Assembly (NCBI GenBank): GCA_015680685.1 | Contig: MNCI01023457.1 | Span: 36,797 to 100,796, forward strand | Length of the DNA: 64,000 nt | Reading direction: 5' to 3' | From: Gnetum montanum | Taxonomy: Eukaryota; Streptophyta; Gnetopsida; Gnetales; Gnetaceae | Shown: positions 44,878 through 57,216 of the stretch, in pieces | Position numbering within the stretch: position 1 is the stretch's first letter | Layout of the letters: each line of letters begins with the position of its first letter | The notes under the pieces: generated by a model | The model's database searches: none | The model's input: the letters and a program-made list of their open reading frames with translations, nothing else | Told to the model about the DNA's origin: nothing | Translations under genes and position numbers: made by a program

Positions 44878-45758
44878 TGATGAGTGGCGAGGTACCCCTA
44901 CACTCAACCATATGAAACGAGCATAGCATGCATGATCTGGTCGAACTCCACAGACGGACTAGTTGTGGCACCTAGACAGTTATCCTTAGGTCGTAGTTCG
45001 CTGTCTTCCCACCTAGACTAGTATTATATTTGTCACATATGGTTTAGTCTAGATGAGGTGTATGATGTGTTTCCTAATATATGCTACTCCTGAAGGCAGT
45101 GGAAAATAATATTAACTAAGCTAAGCTAGGAGGAAAAGGGGTAAGAAAATCTAATCTAGCCTAAATGCGACGAGCAACCGATTCCTTGATCAACCGTATA
45201 CATCTTGAACATTGTGCACGACTACCACTAGGATTACCAAGCATAGATCCTAGGTACACCACTAGGATTACCAAGCGCAGATCCCAGATATGCCACTGGG
45301 TTACCAAGCGTAGATCCTAGATATGCCACTGGGTTACCAAGTAGTCACACTTAAATGCTCATAATCAAGTCGTACTTGTTCCGCGTTCTAGGAGTTTAAG
45401 GGTGAGAGAGAGAAAATAGTAAATAGCATTAAATAAATAAACAAATAAATAAATAACAAAGTGAATGCTGCAATGATGAAGTAATCTCGATATTTATTGC
45501 CGGTCATGTGTGTGTCCAAGTACGTCACACTCGAATAAAGACACCGTACAACTACATTCACCACACTGCGGGCAGACACGGAAAAATAATTTAACTCTGG
45601 AGGGATCAAACTGCCAGAGCTTCGCTACTTCTAACTCCTAATTCTGTACAAGGAAGAGCCGCATCTTATTTATAGATATGGCAGCGGGCTGCGATATCGC
45701 GTACGTGATATCGTAGGGAAGACGCGATATCGCGGCCTATGCGAATCACGTCTCATCA
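44878..45758 (-). repeat. 5' LTR of element F
   Basis: 881 bp. TATA box at about 45665-45674 (minus), with only two or three GATATC palindromes (45690-45735) against about seven in the 3' LTR. Ends directly at the target duplication TCTAG. Confidence 0.93.
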
Positions 45759-45763
45759 TCTAG

Positions 45764-47629
45764 TAATTCATGTAGATAATTATAAGAGAGACTTTTCCAT
45801 CATCATGGGAAGATCTTGGCTAAGAATAATTGATGCCAAGCTGGGAATCAAAGAGATATCTTTGGAAATTTCCAAGGAAAATGAACATTAAACAATAGAG
45901 AAGAAGAGAGTTCCATGCATTGTATATAGTGACACAATGTGCAACTACATGTAGAAAATATGGGCTATTAGTAGTGGGACTATTACAACATGTTGATCTT
46001 GTGTTGAGTCAATGAATGTACAAACATATATGTATGTAGTAAGTACAAAGCAAGATAACATCCAATGGTTGACTTCAAAAGAAAGTTGTAATTCTACAAT
46101 ATGCATGGAATCAACAAAGGTCCTTACAAGCACTTACATTGACTAGATGGATGCAATGGAGTAGCTAAAACACAAAATCTTCCATGCAAAGGATCAATAA
46201 GAAGTAGACATGGATTGAAAAGAGTTAGAGATTCTAGAAATTTTTGAATCAAAGCCTCTTGAGCTAAAGACATTATCAACATTACTTGAATATGTATTCC
46301 TAAAAAATGGTGAACTAGTAATTATAAATGTTAAACTCATAAAAGAATAAAATCAAAAGTTTCTAAAGATGGTGAAAAAAATAATCAACAATCTTTGATT
46401 AGTCATATGATGAAATAACATGTATGGATCCATGCATATGCTAACACAAGATCTACATAGATCCTACCATCAAGTCCAAAAGATAGCCATAGAGAATGTT
46501 GAATTCCAAACTTAAATAAGTCATCAAGGAGAAGGTAGAGAAGCTCCTTAAGATTGGATTCATCTATTCTATTATAGATAGTGAGTAGGTGAGCTCACTC
46601 TTTATTTTTTCAAAGAAAGAAGGGTAATAGAGGATCTACATAGATTTTTGGTTACTGAACATGTCCACATTTAAGGACAAATTCTCTTTACCATTTGTGG
46701 ACCAAGTGTTAGACACTATTGCATGTCATGGGTATGATAGCTTTTTGGATGACTATAATGACTACAATCAAATTTAAATAGTCTTAGGACATAAATCCAA
46801 GATAACATTCGTGAGTTCTTGGGAAAATTTTAAATATAAGAAGATTTTCTTAACCTTTATAATGCATCTGCAATCTTCCAATACCTTGTCCTTAGCATCT
46901 TTCAGTAGTAGATTGTTAATGGTGTTGAAGTCTTCATGGATGAATTATTCACTTATGGGTTTGATTTTAAGCATGCATTATACTATTTGGAGTAGATGAT
47001 AGACTAATATGTTGAAATGAATCTCAAACTTAATTGGTAGAAAATCCATTTGATGATTTAGGAAGACATTATTCTTGGGTACTAGATTTTAGAGAAAAAA
47101 AAGAATAAAGATGGATTAGAAAAGATAAGGATAATCCAAGGAATAACATAAAGGCCAAAAACTATAAAAGATATTAGATCATTCCTTAGACATATAGGCT
47201 ATTATAAGAGATTTATTGAAAATTTCTTCAAAATCACAGTCATTGGTGGAGTTGACAAAGATGCATCATTTAACTAGATTGAGGAATGTGATCATGCATT
47301 TAAACATTTAAAGCAAAAACTTATAGAGACTCTAGTTCTACAAGCTTCTAATTGGTCTAATTCATTTCACATCATGATCGATGCATCTAAATTTGTCTTG
47401 GAAGTGCTACTTACGTAATTGAATGATTAGAAATATTCATACTACATCTATTATGTAAGTAAAAGTATTGTAGGTACACAGCTAAACTACATCAATATAG
47501 AGAAATAACTAATAGTTTTGGTATATACATTAGAGAAATTCAAGCACTATGTATTTTAGATATCTAGTTTATATGCACATAGATTATAATGCAATATGCT
47601 TCATCATGAATAAACTAGTGGTTAGCCCT
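45764..47629 (+). pseudogene. Element D protease end, reverse transcriptase and first part of RNase H
   Basis: DFSIIMGRSWLRIIDAKLGI and ISLEISKEN continue the protease region. RT: KVEKLLKIGFIYSIIDSE, IYIDFWLLNMSTFKDKFSLP, YDSFLDDYNDYNQI, VFMDELFTYGFDFK (FMDD decayed to FMDE) and LNW.KIHLMI. RNase H follows with RSFLRHIGYYKRFIENF, SNSFHIMIDASKFVLEVLL, YYIYYVSKSIVGTQLNYINI and LEKFKHYVF. The frame is interrupted at NKLVVSP by element G and resumes at 54743. Athila-type wording; inactive. Confidence 0.85.
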
Positions 47630-48463
47630 CGATGAGTGGCAAGGTACCCCTACACTCAACCATACGAATATGAGTGTAGCACGCGCGATCTGGTCAAACT
47701 CCGCAGACTAAGTGCCTACACGCCTTATGGAACACTTAAGGTTAATCATTTGTTGTCTTCCCAGACTTACTTTTATTTTTCATGGTGTATGGTTAAGTAA
47801 GTCTGAGGTATATGATTTTTATGTCTTTTCTGTTTTATCTCCTATGCTGATAAGGTGAAGGGTGAAGAGAATAATTGACTAACTTTAACTAACTAACTAA
47901 GTCTTAATTAACCTAGCATCAGCATCCATTCCCACTTACCGTTCACACCTTGAACCAATGCAACCTTGGTTACCAAACTCTAATTGTTGTTGGGATCACC
48001 AAGCGTAACGCACGTGCTCGAAGCGGTCATACTGAGGCACTTAACTAGGAGAGAAGGGTTGAGAGAGAATTAATCACTAATAAGAATAAACAATAAATAA
48101 CATTAAATAAAATCCTATTTAGCCTATTCCATGCACTGCAAGGTTTATCCAAGAAGTTCGTCTTTATTTTTGTTCACAAATATGTGTTCAGGTACAATAT
48201 CTACTTGAATAAAGATCCATCCACTTTGGAGCTCCTATTGTGGGCACATGGAAAATATTCTATCTTTGGAGAGGTAAAATTGCTAGAGTTTCCCTAAGGG
48301 TCTAGATCTAGATGAGAAAACAAGGGAGAGCTGCCTCTTATTTATAGACTTGGCAACGCACCGTGATATCATGTACGCGATATCTCGGGGGACGACATGA
48401 TATCGTGGCCGACGCGATATTGTGTACGCGATATTACGGCCCATGCGATATCGCATCCCATCA
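47630..48463 (-). repeat. 3' LTR of element G
   Basis: 834 bp; outer end CGATGAG (expected TGATGAG, one transition). TATA box at about 48337-48346 on the minus strand, with about five GATATC/GATATT palindromic modules at 48364-48455. The polypurine tract CATGGGGGTA abuts it at 48464. Confidence 0.92.
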
Positions 48464-50278
48464 TACCCCCATGACTGAATGAAAACTCATCCTTGAGTTC
48501 CTTACAAAATATTGGGATGGTATGGGATTATTGACTCAAATGGAACTAATGGGATGACATGTGAATGGATGATCATTACAGAACAAGACAAAATTGGTAT
48601 TCATGACAACAAGACTGAACACCTTATTACATTGACATCAGGCCTTATTTGGCAGCTGAGAAAGAGAGAGAGAAAGAAGTGTTGTTGTTACCAATGCCAA
48701 GATTGCACCTTTTGTTGTCCATCCATAAGCACGCCATCGATCTTGCTCCTTGCATAGCTACTTTAGCATTGCTCCATTCCAAATTTTCCTCACAAGATCC
48801 AATCTGTTGTTGTATGATCGCCATCTACACACACAACCTAGTCTTATATTAGCAAGGGTAAATAAATTCCAATATAGTTGATACCTTGCTTCGGTGAAAG
48901 GTCCATTGGCTGAGTTGTGGTATGGCTGATTGCGAGTCTAGAGATATAATATTGATGACCACTAAAGGTGTAGGGGCTAGGAGAAAATCAAAAAAATTGG
49001 GCCCTGTACCCCCATGACTAATAGCGAACCTCCGGTAGCGATAGAATGGAGAAAGAAAAAGAATCAAGAAAGGTGGAGAAAAAAATACCATGATGACATC
49101 GATGAAAGGGATGTCAAGATGGAAATGAAAAAAATAAAATGGACTTCAAAAATGTTAGGGAAAAGAAGTTAACTGGTGCACCAAATAGGACTGTCAGTGG
49201 GTCCTCCCCAAAGCAGGCTTATGCCCTTAATGCCCTGACAAACCCACATTCAAAGAGTATGTAGGCTCTAGGAATGTCAATTGGAATAAGAGTTAAAGTC
49301 TTAATCGCAAGAATTTACCAAAAAGAAAACAATATATCAACCAAGATATACACTAATGATACAACCGACAATGAGGTGAACAATGGAGAGAAGGATGGAG
49401 AGAAGAGAATGGAATGGAGTCTCAAGAACAAGGTGGTGTACAATCCCTTGTGTGTTTCATGATTAATGTGACTTAGTAAATCCCATTCCAAGTTTGGCCT
49501 CAAAAAAACCACTTCCAGTGACTTCGCATTAATACATTCGGCCAATCCATCCTCTTGAAGTAACAAGAATGCCTTCACTCAAGAGCCACTACTAGTTCGA
49601 CGAAACGAAGGAGGAGAGAATGGGAAGCGAGAAGGCCTTAGTTAGAGGGAACATTTTTATTTTGAGTTCCATAACCAGTGCTTGTAGCTCAAATTTATTT
49701 CATCTAAGGGGCGTGCTTTGAATTCTCACTTTCTCTTTTTTTTTTGTGTTTATGTGTTTATGTGTGAGAACCACACCATGCAAAGACTTTGTTATTTTTA
49801 TTTGCTCAGCTTCCCGATAATTGGGTAACATCGAAATGGCAAGAAAACTCAAAAAGAAAGCATCCAAGCACCCAAGAGAATGGCCAACAAAAATGCATCA
49901 AGTTCCCTTGAATTCACACCCTTTTCAATCCTTGAGTCCTTCCCTAGTTTGAGAAATACCCAGTCACCGATTTGTTAATAGTTCTTATTTAGAAAGAGAC
50001 TGTACCTTTCCAAGCCAAGAGAGACCATAGAAATTAGTGGATGTATGGATGAAGTGAACTCATTGCCTGCGATATCAAAAGAACCATACCTTAGTATCAA
50101 CATCATGACTTAAAGATAAAAACCAAACATTAGCAATTAATATGAAAACAGTTCATACCATCATGAAGAATACTTATTGGGTGACAAACTTACAAGGTGG
50201 ATAACACACGCACACACACACACAAAGTGAAAAAGTATAAAGGATGTTGTAAAACAAAAACAAGAAAAGTTAAAGAAA
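48464..50278. other. Non-coding 3' half of element G
   Basis: Partly homologous to the F modules. A short minus-strand frame at about 48680-48835 (MAIIQQQIGSCEEN...) could be a remnant of an ORF2-like C-terminal part, but this is weak. Polypurine-like motifs occur at 49007-49020 and 50474-50486. 50206-50222 is a (CA)n run. Confidence 0.55.
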
Positions 50279-50440
50279 TTAGTAAAACAAAAATGTGTAA
50301 GACAAAAACATGTAAAACAAAAATGTGTAAAACAAAAACGTGTAAAACAAAAATGTGTAAAACAAAAATGTGAAAAACAAAAACTTGTAAAACAAAAATG
50401 TGTAAAACAAAAACATGTAAAACAAAAACGTAAAAAGAAC
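50279..50440. repeat. 15-bp minisatellite 'aaaacaaaaatgtgt', about 10 copies
   Basis: Units vary at two or three positions (atgtgt, acatgt, acgtgt, acttgt). It gives a spurious Phe/Leu/Tyr-rich ORF on the minus strand. It lies just past the end of the protease frame of G. Confidence 0.95.
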
Positions 50441-50456
50441 TAAGGGCCCTAAATGA

Positions 50457-53400
50457 TTAGCATAGGTGGCCATCTCCCCCATGACTGAATGGAAAGAGAG
50501 AGATCCGAAATAATGAGCATCTATTTGAATTTCTTAGAAGTGTCCAACTTCTCCCAATTGATGTTCCTAGATTAAGGGGTGGAAGTTGGTGATGCTCATA
50601 TTCCAGTGTGTCTATGTCTTTGTTACGAGCATGGGTTGTTTCCCTAGTTCGTTCCATGCATGTTAGTTTGCTCTTTCGACTAGCTGTCAACCATGAGGTG
50701 TCTACTACTTGTGTGGTTGCTACATACAGACATCTTTGTCTCAGAGTTTCAAGGGCACACCTATTACATGGAGGAGATGCCAAGCATTCCTTCATGTCAT
50801 CACTCGATGAATCACTGTATGTGATGCATGGAACTTTCTTCTTCTCGATATTTCCATAAATATTTACCTTAGATATTTCCAAGGAAAGATCACGAATCCC
50901 TAGGCATGTGTCTATTGTACTTAGCCATGCCCTTCCCATTATAATTGGGAAGTCCCCTTCATTGTTGTTAACTTCAATCACCATGAAATTGGCTGGGTAT
51001 GACCAACCACACACAGTGGTGACTATGTCCTCCACCAATCCCAAGGGAATGGTGATGGATTGGTCAGCCAGCTCTAGTTGAATGTTGCTCTTCTTGAGTT
51101 GGGGCAGGTTCTAGGCTTTATACATTTCTCATGAGATTAGGTTGACTTCGAAACCTAAGTCAAGAAGAGCCTTATGAGGTTCATTCCTGGCAACTTGGAG
51201 ATAGATTAAGGGACTTCCAGGGTTAGCTAGTTTCCTAGGAAGGTGGCCTACCTTGATCTAGCTGGTTACGGTATGTGTTAACATAATCGTATGCATTAAG
51301 CTCTGCTGTTAGATGGAAGGAAGCTTCGAAGCCTTATGTGTTGGAGGAGTGATCACAGACTCAACCGCTTATTGTTGTGAGATTTTGTCTAGGATTTTGG
51401 TTCTAAAGAAAGGTCTTCTCTTTTTACGATTGTCAGAACCAGTAGCAGGTTGAATGTTTACGGCTCTCGTAGCATTGTGTTGCTGCAATTGAGTGGGGAG
51501 TTTCCCTTGCATTGTTGGAGTAGGAGATGTTATGGGAACTACCGGTGGAAGAGGTGCAGACAGATTAGGAGGATGGTATGGGTATGGAGCATCTCCCGGA
51601 GGAGAAGGAGTCCTTCTAAAGTACTCCTGAACTTGGTAGTAACATTGGGGAGTAGTGTGATCCATGGAGTCACTTGGAGAAATCGGCTGTTGCACGTAGT
51701 ATCCATATGGATTGGGTTGTCGATAGGGATACTATGGTTTTAGCGGTGGCATCCCCCATGACTGTGGGTATTACCACTGCTGATGTTATCCAATGGGTTG
51801 TGGTGGAGTTCCACTTGGATAGTACATCAATGGTTGGTGGAACTACCTTGGGTTACCTTGGGGATAAGGTAACCTTCGAGGTGTCTATCGTCTGTTGAGT
51901 CTCGGGTTGAGTGCATACACCCTAGACTCTTGTAGATGTGAGATGATGGGACAACATCCCTTAAGATGGTCATAGTGGCAAATCCCACATCCACCATCAT
52001 TGTCTGTGTCTGAATCCATAACCTCATTGGAGATAGTTATTTTTCCTTTACCCTTGTCACGTGCAAGACCTGAATCTCTTCGCTTTTTCTTATCTTTGTC
52101 ACTACTTCGTTCCTCCTTAGACTCCTCTACAATCTTTAGGATAGTTTCAATTTTACTATCTAAGGAGCTCCATACTTCATCTACCCTAGACGATACTTAT
52201 GTTGTTAGCTTTTGAATCGGTAAGGTTTTTCTATTCACCAACTCTTCGAGTGGTGACTCATCCTCTTCATCGCAAAATCTCACTCCCTTCTTTCGAAGAG
52301 AGGGATCACGGTTGTATTCTTCAGCACTTTCCCTTTTTCGTAGCTCCCCTTCTTCTTTGGCTACTTGTTCCAACAAGCGATGAATTTCATGGGATCTAAG
52401 TTCTGATAGTCTCCCTTGGGCATAAGTCCCAAGGGTTCTCCTAGTTTCATACCTTAGCCCATCTACGATGTGGTGGAGTTGATCCTACTGTGCGTAACCA
52501 TGGCCCGGGCAATGATGTAACAATGTGTAGTAGCGGCCCATGGCAGCATCCAAGGGTTCATGAGTACCTTGCTTTCATCCTTGGATCTACTTACACAAGT
52601 TAGACACTCTGGAGTATGTTTGATATTTATCGTTGAAGAGTTCTAACATCATACTTCACCTCTTGATGGTTTCTAGTTCTAAGGACTGGTACCAACTCTC
52701 TGCTTCCTTGATGAGTGTCCTAGGAAACAACTTCATTTTCTGCCATTCATTTTCTATGTTTTGCAAGGCACAAACATCATGAAATGCCTATAAATGATTT
52801 TGCGGATCTGCGTTGTATCCCCCTTCGAAGTGTAGGATATTGTTCATGTCTAGGCGCTTGATCTAACTATCTTTTAAATGCCTTGTTGGTATTCTTACAG
52901 ACTCTATGATATTTAGCATGCTTTGGGTGGCAAGTAGGGGTTCATCATGATCATCTCTTTCATGATGTCTATGATGTCTTTGTTGTTCCCTACTTTCCCT
53001 TCATTCATGCCCTTGTCCTCTCTCTCAACTCTCTCATTGAGGTCTCTCATTTTGCCTACCTCTATCCTCACCATTATGCCCTTGATGATTGCACCCTGAT
53101 GTGGAAGGAGAGGGTGAGTGATGAGATGAAGGGGAAGAAGAAGGAGAATCATCGCCATGACGATGCTTCTTACATTCTCTTCTGTGGATTCGACCCCGAT
53201 CGTGATGACGATCTGAGTGCCCATCCTTGTCATGTGTTGTTGTTCCCTCAATGAATAGTTGGTGTTCACAGGGATCAGAACTAGGGTTGTGTATCATGGA
53301 GCGTAGGTTTTGATACCCCACCTCCTCACTATCATTAGGAGGGGGAACATCTTTTGATAGAGAACCTATTATGAGTGGTTCACCATCTTCTATTTCACTT

Positions 53401-53807
53401 ACGATGTGCGGGACCTCTTTTTCCTTCAACAATGTATGTTGGCTCTCCTGCCTTGAGTCCCTCATATGTTGTGTGGCTGTGGGATGGTAATCCCTCATGT
53501 CAAAATCTACCGCAATGTATTTAGTGTATAATTTCGCCATGCTTATCTGTGCCAGAGCACGGAGGAGCATGTTAGGGACTACACGATCTGGAGGTAATAC
53601 TATGTTACCTTGCAAATCTCTCCAGCACATCTGTTCATCTTGATGGAGGATAAAAGTAAAATTGGGTATATACTCATTAGGATGAGTATATACCACCCTG
53701 TATTGTTGAGGAACTAGCTAATTTTGGTTATGTGTTTTAGATTGCCGACTGTTCTTTGTATGATCCCTAGGTGGTGTAATGCTCTTGTGAGAAGAAGAAG
53801 AAGACAT
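50457..53807 (-). pseudogene. gag-pro: Element G gag-protease in a single frame
   Basis: From ATG at 53807 (MSSSSSHKSITPPRDH) to a stop at 50457 the frame is unbroken by indels over 1117 codons but has about 20 stops. Blocks: YTHPNEYIPNFTFILH, DLQGNIVLPPDRVV, DYHPTATQHMRD, a Ser/His-rich linker, MKLFPRTLIKEAESWYQSLE, FNDKYQTYSRVSNL, HHCPGHGYAQ, QVAKEEGELRK, and the nucleocapsid CGICHYDHLKGCC (C-X2-C-X3-H-X4-C). A Pro/Tyr-rich tail (51369-51695) precedes protease: LLDLGFEVNLIS (D-S-G decayed to D-L-G), LGLVEDIVTTVCGWSYPANF and DFPIIMGRAWLSTIDT. Most stops stand where relatives have Gln, Trp or Arg. Confidence 0.88.
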
Positions 53808-53931
53808 TATGTCTTATTCGGTGTGTTGTTTAACCTTTATATAATTTTTCTTTTAATTAACCCTAAGGGTTCGTTTAAGCTCCCAACGATGTGAGTGATC
53901 TCCTATGTTCTACTTAGCGCACAAACACTTA

Positions 53932-53951
53932 GTCCCCGGCAACGGTGCCAA
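53932..53951 (-). other. Primer-binding site of element G (best preserved)
   Basis: Minus strand TTGGCACCGTTGCCGGGGAC, abutting the 5' LTR. Close to the TTGGCGCCGTTGCCGGGGA type common in plant Athila-like elements. Confidence 0.85.
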
Positions 53952-54737
53952 TGATGAGTGGCGAGGTACCCCTACACTCAACCATATGAATACGAGCATA
54001 GCACGCGCGATCCGATTGAATTCCATAGACTAAGTGCCTACACGCCTTATGGAACACTTAAGGTTAATCATTTGTTGTCTTCCCAGACTTACTTTTATTT
54101 GTCATGGTGTATGGTTAAGTAAGTCTGAGGTATATGATTTTTATGTCTTTTCTGTTTTATCTCCTATGTTGATAAGGTGAAGGGTGAAGAGACTAATTGA
54201 CTAACTTTAACTAACTAACTAAGCCTTAATTAACCTAGTGTCAACACCCATTCCCACTTGCCATTCACACCCTGAACCAATGCAACCTTGGTTACCAAAC
54301 GCTAATTGTTGCTGGGATCACCAAGCGTAACGCACGTGCTCGAAGCGGTCATACTGAGGCACTTAACTAGGAGAGAAGGGTTGAGAGAGAATTAATCACT
54401 AATAATAATAAATAATAAATAACATTAAATAAAATCCTATTTAGCCTATTCCATGCACTGCAAGGTTTATTCAAGAAGTTTGTCTTTATTTCTGTATACA
54501 AATATGTGTTTAGGTACAATATTTGCTCGAATAAAGATCTGTTTACTTTGGAGCTCCTACTACGGGCACATGGAAAATATTCTATCTCTAGAGAGGTAAA
54601 ACTACCATAGTTTCCCTAAGGGTCTAGATCTAGATGAGAAAACAAGGGAGAGCCGCCTCTTATTTATAGACTTGGCAGCGCATTGTGATATCGCGTGGGA
54701 TGCGATATCGTAGCCCATGTGATATCGCGTCCCATCA
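53952..54737 (-). repeat. 5' LTR of element G
   Basis: 786 bp; TATA box at about 54659-54668 (minus) with only three GATATC modules (54685-54730), against about five in the 3' LTR. Ends at the target duplication GCCCT. Confidence 0.93.
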
Positions 54738-54742
54738 GCCCT

Positions 54743-55975
54743 CATATTATATGGTGGTTGGTGATTTTCAAAAATTCGATCTTACAATGATAGAAAGAAA
54801 AACCAAGGATATTATGGTTGATCACTTAGCTTGACTATGATGGGACAACAAGGTTGATGAACAACCTTTTTCCAATTAGTTTCTCGATGAGATATTTTCT
54901 CCAAAGTAAAAAATGGTAACAATAGATGTAGCTGAATCATGACATGCAAATATTCTCTCATAATTATTCCTGTAGGAATTCCTTATTGAATGGGACATGA
55001 AGAAAAAAAGAATACTTTGTTCACCAAGTCAAGCATTGTATGAAGATAAGAGGTAACCTTTATAAAATTTGTGTGGATTACTTAGTATGATGGTGTGTGC
55101 ATGATGAAGATTAACTCAGGATTCTCCAAGACACTCACAAGGAATCTTATGGAGGCCACTATGCAAGAAGAAGAATGATCATCAAAATTCTCATTGTAGG
55201 GTATTTTTGGCCCACAATCTTTAAGGAAGCACATTGCTTTACCAACTCTTGTGAGTGATGTTAACAAGATGGTGGAATGATTGTTAGGTTAGAGGGTTTA
55301 CATTAATGAATCCAACCATTAGAGCCCTTTGATTTTTGGGAAATTAATTTTATGAGTCCCATTACACCCATGTCTAATGAGAAATCCTACATCATAGTTG
55401 CAGTAGAATATTATACCAAATCAGTAGAGGTTGTAGCAATAATAGATTATACATCCATGATTGCATCTAGGTTTTTTCAATAAAATATGGTAAATAAGTT
55501 TGATGTGCCTAGGGAACTTATTTATGATAATAAAACTTATTTTACAGATGCTACTTTTAGGAAATTAATGAGATGCATGAGGGTGAAACATAAAATAATA
55601 ACACCTTATCATCCCTAAGAAAATAATTAATTTGAGGTAGCAAATAGAAAAATTATGCATATCCTTATTAGGACAATTAGTAGATATAGAAGAGATTCGA
55701 GCATAAAACTCAATGATGCCTTATGGATGTACTGCTCCACTTGGAAACTCCCTATAAGCTACTTTCCTTATTAGTTAGTGTACAATGAGCTACCAAAACT
55801 TCCCATCTAAGCAGAGTTATGTACACTCAACATAATCTATGAGATTGATCTCAACAGTAATCTAGCACAAAAAGAACACCTCATGAACCTCAACATGCTA
55901 GACAAAAATAGAAGAGTAGGCCTTCTTGAAACACCACTAAGAAAATTCATGTTGCAGCCTTTTTGAGCAATGTAA
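54743..55975 (+). pseudogene. Element D RNase H end and integrase
   Basis: Continues from 47629: VVGDFQKFDLTMIERKTKDI and MVDHLA (RNase H end). Integrase core: PFDFWEINFMSPITPMSNEK (first D replaced by N), SYIIVAVEYYTKSVEVVA, VPRELIYDNKTYF (second catalytic D in YDN), KIITPYHP (usually followed by Q.NGQ.E), NRKIMHILIRTISRY, and further along YFPY.LVYNELPKLPI. The frame ends near RVGLLETPLRKFM. No chromodomain follows. Element D ends here; its 3' LTR is missing, and B follows. Confidence 0.85.
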
Positions 55976-56094
55976 CCTTCACCATCAAACCTGAGGCTAG
56001 AATCTTATTGGAAAATGTGAAGATTGTAGTCCATGAGTTGCAATCTCACATACTTGAAATTTTGGGGCTAAAATATGCCTCATAAGTTGTTATA

Positions 56095-57216
56095 GCCTCA
56101 CTTCCCAAGTGGAAAAAGTTATGTCATGTCTATATTTGGGCTTGGAAATGGTAAAAATGCCTTGAAAGTTGCCAAATTTGGTGTTTTTATGGGTTTTATG
56201 TTGGCCATAGCCACAACTACGTTGAAACCACCTACAATTAATGTTGGGATTGCTAGGTTTTTATTTTCCCAAAAATGGCCAATGTAGCTTCCATAACTCT
56301 CAACGTGGTTCCACAAGGCCAGTGTAGCTGCCATAGTTCCAACAAATTCTACAAAGCTAGCGTGGATCCCATGAGGTCAATGTAGGTAGGTGAAGCCATC
56401 ATAGTTGCAAAAGTCCATTTATTATTTATGGTATCCAATGTAGTTTTGATGGTCTAGGTGCATCAAAAGTTATCATAAATGGATAACTCTACTATAAATG
56501 ATGGTCTACCACACTTACAAATCACACTAATCTATCAACAATCATGGTAGAAATTTGCAGTCATATATCAGCAACCATTTAGCCTATAAAAACCATTTTG
56601 AACACATTGAATGGGTTTCACAAAAAAATTATTCGATCAGTAAAAATTTTCTTGGTTCCAACTTTTGTAACCTTGAGCACTTAAAACCTTTGGCATTTTT
56701 GAGAATTTTGGAGAAATTTAGCAACTACATAGGCATTGGAGACTCTCAACGTAGTTCCATAATTCCAAAAATTCAAACACCTCATTTACCCCCTGGTAAC
56801 CAACACTACAGATCTAAGCTGATAACTAACAAGGAGTTTTGGTGATTGAAGTTGGGAAGTACCTAGATCATGAGGTTGCCCACAAAACACAACTTGCTAG
56901 CTTTAACAAGCTTTAAGCTTCATCCAAGTAACTTCCTATGCATTCAGGCACATAACTTGTACATATTTTTAAACTCTTTATTTTCAATATTTCATTATTG
57001 TAATAAAACCTATAGTTCATTTGTTATGCAAATTTATTTACAATTCATTTCTATGCATTTTCTTAAAGTGGATTTGTAATTTTCATTTAAATTGTTTATG
57101 CTCGTTTACACTTCCTATGTCCCTAGGTTATTGACAAAACTATCTAGGGATCATTAGATCCTCCTTCTCAGAGGCCCTTGGGATCTAGGGTTGAATTGTT
57201 TCACCTAGAATTTTCA
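56095..57216 (+). repeat. Putative 5' LTR of element B (borders uncertain)
   Basis: Non-coding, with a TATA box TATAAAT at 56493-56499 and loose repeats of 'caatgtagct(t/g)ccataac' upstream (56270-56420). The right end at 57216 (TTTTCA) precedes TTTTTCCAGCAACT, which may be a decayed Tat-type primer-binding site. The left border is a guess from where element D homology ends. Confidence 0.35.

Larger units (their letters stand above)
36892..45758 (-). mobile_element. Element F: complete non-autonomous LTR retrotransposon with extra ORF
   Basis: LTRs at 36892-37848 and 44878-45758, a primer-binding site and a polypurine tract are all present. The 5-bp target duplication is perfect: TCTAG at 36887-36891 and 45759-45763. 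Internal order on the minus strand: gag, a non-coding module, a second promoter-like module, ORF2 (930 codons). No protease, RT, RNase H or integrase was found, so F would need enzymes from a relative. It interrupts the protease of element D. Confidence 0.93.
47630..54737 (-). mobile_element. Element G: complete non-autonomous gag-pro LTR retrotransposon
   Basis: LTRs 47630-48463 and 53952-54737, perfect 5-bp target duplication GCCCT (47625-47629, 54738-54742), primer-binding site and polypurine tract. Contains gag and protease in one long frame; no RT, RNase H or integrase. Same family as F but lacks ORF2. Inserted in the RNase H of element D. Confidence 0.93.

Noticed and set aside
50279-50482. 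Phe/Leu/Tyr-rich 67-codon ORF that looks like a membrane protein
   Set aside because: It is a translation of the 15-bp minisatellite, with no start context or conservation.
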